Assembly: GCA_037976565.1 (NCBI GenBank) | Contig: CP137682.1 | Span: 27,553,714 to 27,617,713, forward strand | DNA length: 64,000 nucleotides | Direction of reading: 5' to 3' | Source of the DNA: Mesocentrotus franciscanus | Lineage: Eukaryota > Echinodermata > Echinoidea > Camarodonta > Strongylocentrotidae | In this document: positions 61,010 through 64,000 of the stretch, piece by piece | Position numbering within the stretch: the first letter of the stretch is position 1 | Layout of the letters: each line of letters opens with the position of its first letter | Position numbers and translations under genes: made by a program | Notes under the pieces: generated by a model | What the model saw: only the letters and a program-made list of their open reading frames with translations | Databases searched by the model: none | Told to the model about the DNA's origin: nothing

Positions 61010-61826
61010 GGGGCTATTTTGAACCCCGTAAGTGATGTTTTCCCGGCATCTAATAACACAATGGAGACCATAAATAGCATTTCATGATAACGTCTTTTTT
61101 AATCAAGTAACAGTTTGAGGGGGGGTTCGACCCAATGACGATGCCGAGCATCGTCCATGAGCCTCGAAGTCCGAGCCGCGAAGCGGCGAGGCGATTCCTT
61201 TTATTGCTATTTTGAACCTTCGTAAGTGATATTTTCCTGGCATCTACTAACCCAATGGCGACCATAAAAAGCAGTGCATGATAATTACGTATTTTTAAAT
61301 CAAGTAACAGTTTGAGGGGGGGTTGACCCAAAGAAGATGCAGAGCATTGTCCACGAGCCGCATAGCGGCGAGGCGATTTTTGGGGGTGCTATTTTGAACC
61401 CCTGTAAGTGATGTTTTCCTGGCATCTATATACTAACACAATATAGACCATAAAAAGCAGTGCATGATAACGTCTTTTTAAATCACTTAAGTAACAGTTT
61501 AAGGGGGGTTCTACCCAATGACGATCCATGAGCCGCGAAGTCCGAGCCGGGTAGCGACGAGGCGATATTTTTTTGTTGCTATTTTGAACCTTCGTAAGTG
61601 ATGTTTTCGTGGCATCTACTAACCCAATGGAGACCCTAAAAAGCAGTGCAGGATATCGTCTTTTTAAATCAAGTAACAGTTTAAGGGGGGTTTGACCCGA
61701 TGACGATGCGGATACTGTGTGGGTCTGGACACATGATGGCGTTTTCTATTCACATCACATTTTCACTTGGCAGCCCAAGGGGGTTAAACCCCTAACCCTC
61801 CCCATTCCCCCATAGATCCGCCACTG
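61010..61826. mobile_element. hAT-like fragment with four tandem units of about 190 bp
   Basis: GCTATTTTGAACC recurs near 61012, 61207, 61387 and 61578, each followed by GTAAGTGATGTTTTC, AAGCAGTGCATGATA and AAGTAACAGTTTGAGGG. The right edge is a hAT-style end, CATAGATCCGCCACTG (61811-61826). No clear left end is seen. Confidence 0.6.
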
Positions 61827-61999
61827 GGATCTTTTGCAAACTGGAAGCAATAAGCATTACATGTAGGCGATGGAAAAAAGTGCTTGCGAAACGGATAGAA
61901 ACTTTGTGGTAGGCTCTTCGCGGCCACAGGGATGACAGAAAATAATATGACAATGAAACCAGCAACTGTGGCAGGATTAATGGAGGGGACAATCTGCAT
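61784..61999 (-). CDS. 71-codon frame with signal-peptide-like start, unknown
   Basis: Starts MQIVPSINPATVAGF, then a hydrophobic run IVILFSVIPVAA and a possible cleavage before KSLPQ. After about residue 58 it runs into the hAT-like end of 61010-61826, so the native C-terminus would be cut there. It sits in a segment absent from unit 2. It could be a captured exon of a secreted peptide or chance. Confidence 0.3.
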   Translation of the reverse strand: MQIVPSINPATVAGFIVILFSVIPVAAKSLPQSFYPFRKHFFPSPTCNAYCFQFAKDPSGGSMGEWGGLGV

Positions 62000-62099
62000 G
62001 CTGAAAGAGCACTTAGAATAGGTATATCGGAAAATGAATTCAAGACTAAGTTAGAAGTTAGAAGTTAGAAGTTATAAAGGAGATAAAATCTTTGGTATT

Positions 62100-62423
62100 A
62101 GTCATGTTCGACTTAAAATTGCACCCCCGCCCCTTACCCGGTAAAAAAACACCTTCTTATAATATCACCCCTTTCTTTCTTTTCCTTCTCATTATTCTCC
62201 TTTTCCCCTTTTCTCTCCTCCATCTTTCCGCCTTTCTTCTTTTCCGCCTTTTCTCTCCTCTCTCTTCCCTTTCCCCTCCTTTTTCTCCTCTCCCTTTTCT
62301 CTCCTCCCTCTTTTCTTCTTCTTTCTCTCTTCCCTTTTTTTCTTTTCTCCTTTTTCTTTCCCCACCTTTTTCTCCTTTTCCGGGGCACATGCCCCGTGCC
62401 CCCCCCCCCTGGATCCGCCACTG
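62100..62423. mobile_element. hAT-like right end with long pyrimidine tract
   Basis: A pyrimidine tract (62160-62385) leads to GGGGCACATGCCCC and the end CCTGGATCCGCCACTG (62408-62423). After it, unit 2 similarity resumes (ACTGAACAACC, 32130). The left end is uncertain, near 62113. Confidence 0.5.
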
Positions 62424-62836
62424 ACTGAACAACCTTTTACAACATTCCATGTCTCAAAAACCTGCTTTGCCCCCAGCCTGGGTATAGTGAATTAGCAAGT
62501 TAAGGTGTCATGTATGTGTCCCTTATTATAAACATATATTCATGTTGTAGTTCTACAATTCACAACACTTCATTTTGTTGGCATGAATTATAATTATGAA
62601 TGGAAACAAGTCGGAAAATCTCAGACCCTGCTAACATTCACTGCTTTCCAAAATTGCCCTTTACAAGCACTAGCCGCTATGCATCAAGAGTACATGTGTA
62701 TTGATTACCAAGAAAGAAAGAAAATGTATGTATCAGAAGTCATAATTCTTTATTTGCAATGCCGTGTTTGGATTACTCTGATTTGTGCAAGTAATATGCT
62801 AAGTACAATGTACATCTACTAGTACATAATCATATA

Positions 62837-64000
62837 CAGTGTGGATCCAAAAATTGTATCCTTCTTTGGTAGCTCATGATTAAAAAGTCATAACCAATAT
62901 GACTTTGAAATTGATTCCATAATGAAGAGTAACTTATGTTCTGTCCGATGATACCCTATTCAAAATATTTCTGCCACGGATGAATGAACACCAGGGTCTT
63001 TAAATATTATTGTCAAAATCGCCTTATACCAAGTTCGGGTTTAAGGAAAGAATGTGGGTCAGGCTATAAGCATGTACTTTTTTGGTCTTAAAGGCATCGT
63101 TTAACAATGTTAAATCTGAGATGCATGGCCCTACGTGTTATCAGTGTCTGTGATATGGTGTAATATTGAAGCCCTAAAAAAATATGCGCTTCAAAATGAT
63201 CATGAAGTGCCTCAAAAAAGTAAAAATCTTTGAGTGACCGGTTTTACCATACTAATTTTTCCCAATAGACAGTAGTGTTATGAAAACCGTTAGGAAAACG
63301 AAAAATGACATTTCGATTTCCAATCATAAATATCTTGATTATCAGACAGGCGATCGGCTTGTAAAAGTCATGGGATTCCTGACTGACCTAAAGGTTTATA
63401 ATTATGATTGCAGCATGAGCTAAATCCAGGATTTTGTTTCAGAATCTGAGGCAATGTTACCGAGTCACTTGAAATCCTTTTAAATTAAAGGGATCGTTTA
63501 ACAGTGTTAAATCTGAGATACACGGCCCTACATGTTATTAGTGTCTGTGATATGGTGTAATAATGAAGCCCTAAAAAAATTGCGCTTCAAAATGATCAAG
63601 AAGTGCCTCAAAAAGTAAAATTCTTTGATTGACCGGTTTTACCATACTCGTTTCCCTAATAGACTATAGTGTTATGAAAACCGTCAGGCGAACGGTTTTC
63701 AAAATTTGTAATTCCAATCATAAATATCTTGATAATCAGACAGGCGATCAGCTTGTAAAAGTCATGGGGTTCCTGACTGACCTAAAGGTTTATGATTATC
63801 ATTGCATCATGAGCTAAATCCAGAATTTTGTTTCAGAATCTGAGACAAAGTTACCGGATCCCTTTAACAGTTAAATTATGCCTCATGTTTCAGTGTTTAA
63901 AACGATGCTTAATCCACAAGATAACCTTTAATTATTTTGAACAGCCCAATAACTTCTTTTCTTATGATATCTCATAAGTTCTCTCTGCTCACTTTTCCGC
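62837..64000. mobile_element. Mariner/Tc1-like element in unit 3, runs off the window
   Basis: Starts CAGTGTGGATCC after TA, then ATATGACTTTGAAATTGATT as in 32610-33061. It is enlarged by a two-copy insertion at 63088-63865 and is incomplete at the window end. Confidence 0.55.
63088..63865. repeat. Tandem pair of about 395-bp repeats inside the mariner-like element
   Basis: Copy 1 starts AAAGGCATCGTTTAACAATG at about 63090, copy 2 starts AAAGGGATCGTTTAACAGTG at about 63487. The outer ends AAAGGGATC and GGATCCCTTT are inverted, so this may be a MITE dimer. Confidence 0.65.

Larger units (their letters stand above)
50949..64000. repeat. Tandem segmental duplication, unit 3, truncated by window end
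   Basis: 51.0-57.0 kb matches the 3' flanks of genes 1 and 2. 59.3-62.9 kb matches 31.1-33.06 kb of unit 2 with extra insertions. The unit holds the last two exons of a third TNFR-like gene; its 5' exons would lie beyond 64 kb. Confidence 0.8.

Overview
The window is eukaryotic: low-GC, intron-bearing, and full of transposable-element debris. Marine invertebrate, most likely echinoderm (sea-urchin-like), is my inference, from the frequent AGGCCTA and TACATGTA words, DIRS and hAT elements, tRNA-derived SINEs and an expanded TNF-receptor-type family. I cannot name the species.

The main content is a tandem array of TNF-receptor-superfamily-like genes on the minus strand. Each gene lies in a duplicated unit: unit 1 about 3.33-24.12 kb, unit 2 about 24.12-50.95 kb, unit 3 from about 50.95 kb past the window end. 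Following splice sites and codon phase by eye, I assemble an eight-exon, 310-codon model for gene 2 (44676 down to 30850), the first five exons of gene 1 (23336 to 12593), and the last two exons of gene 3 (60658 to 57374). Exon order is: start-Met exon, signal-peptide exon, CRD1 exon, CRD2 plus stalk exon, transmembrane exon, 9-15 nt microexon, Pro/Gly/Gln-rich repeat exon, short acidic terminal exon. No death domain is seen. Gene 1 lacks the repeat exon and the terminal-exon acceptor, but has three candidate microexons.

Region by region: 0-3.3 kb holds the 3' half of a decayed DIRS-type retrotransposon on the plus strand. 3.3-10 kb is the 3' flank of gene 1, with homologous flanks at 24.1-30.5 and 50.9-57 kb. 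10.3-12.3 kb holds microexons and SINE fragments; 12.6-23.6 kb holds gene 1, with nested elements in its third intron. 30.5-45 kb holds gene 2, with a decayed LINE in one intron. 45.18-49.49 kb is a 4.3-kb hAT-type insertion with a clean 8-bp target duplication. 57-64 kb holds the 3' end of gene 3 and more insertions.

The units are recent copies. The ectodomain exons of genes 1 and 2 differ almost only by amino-acid-changing substitutions, while one 1.8-kb intronic tract around the signal-peptide exon is near identical. The cytoplasmic tails carry different expanded repeats in each paralogue. This looks like a rapidly diversifying receptor cluster. All calls come from reading the sequence; no search or alignment program was run.
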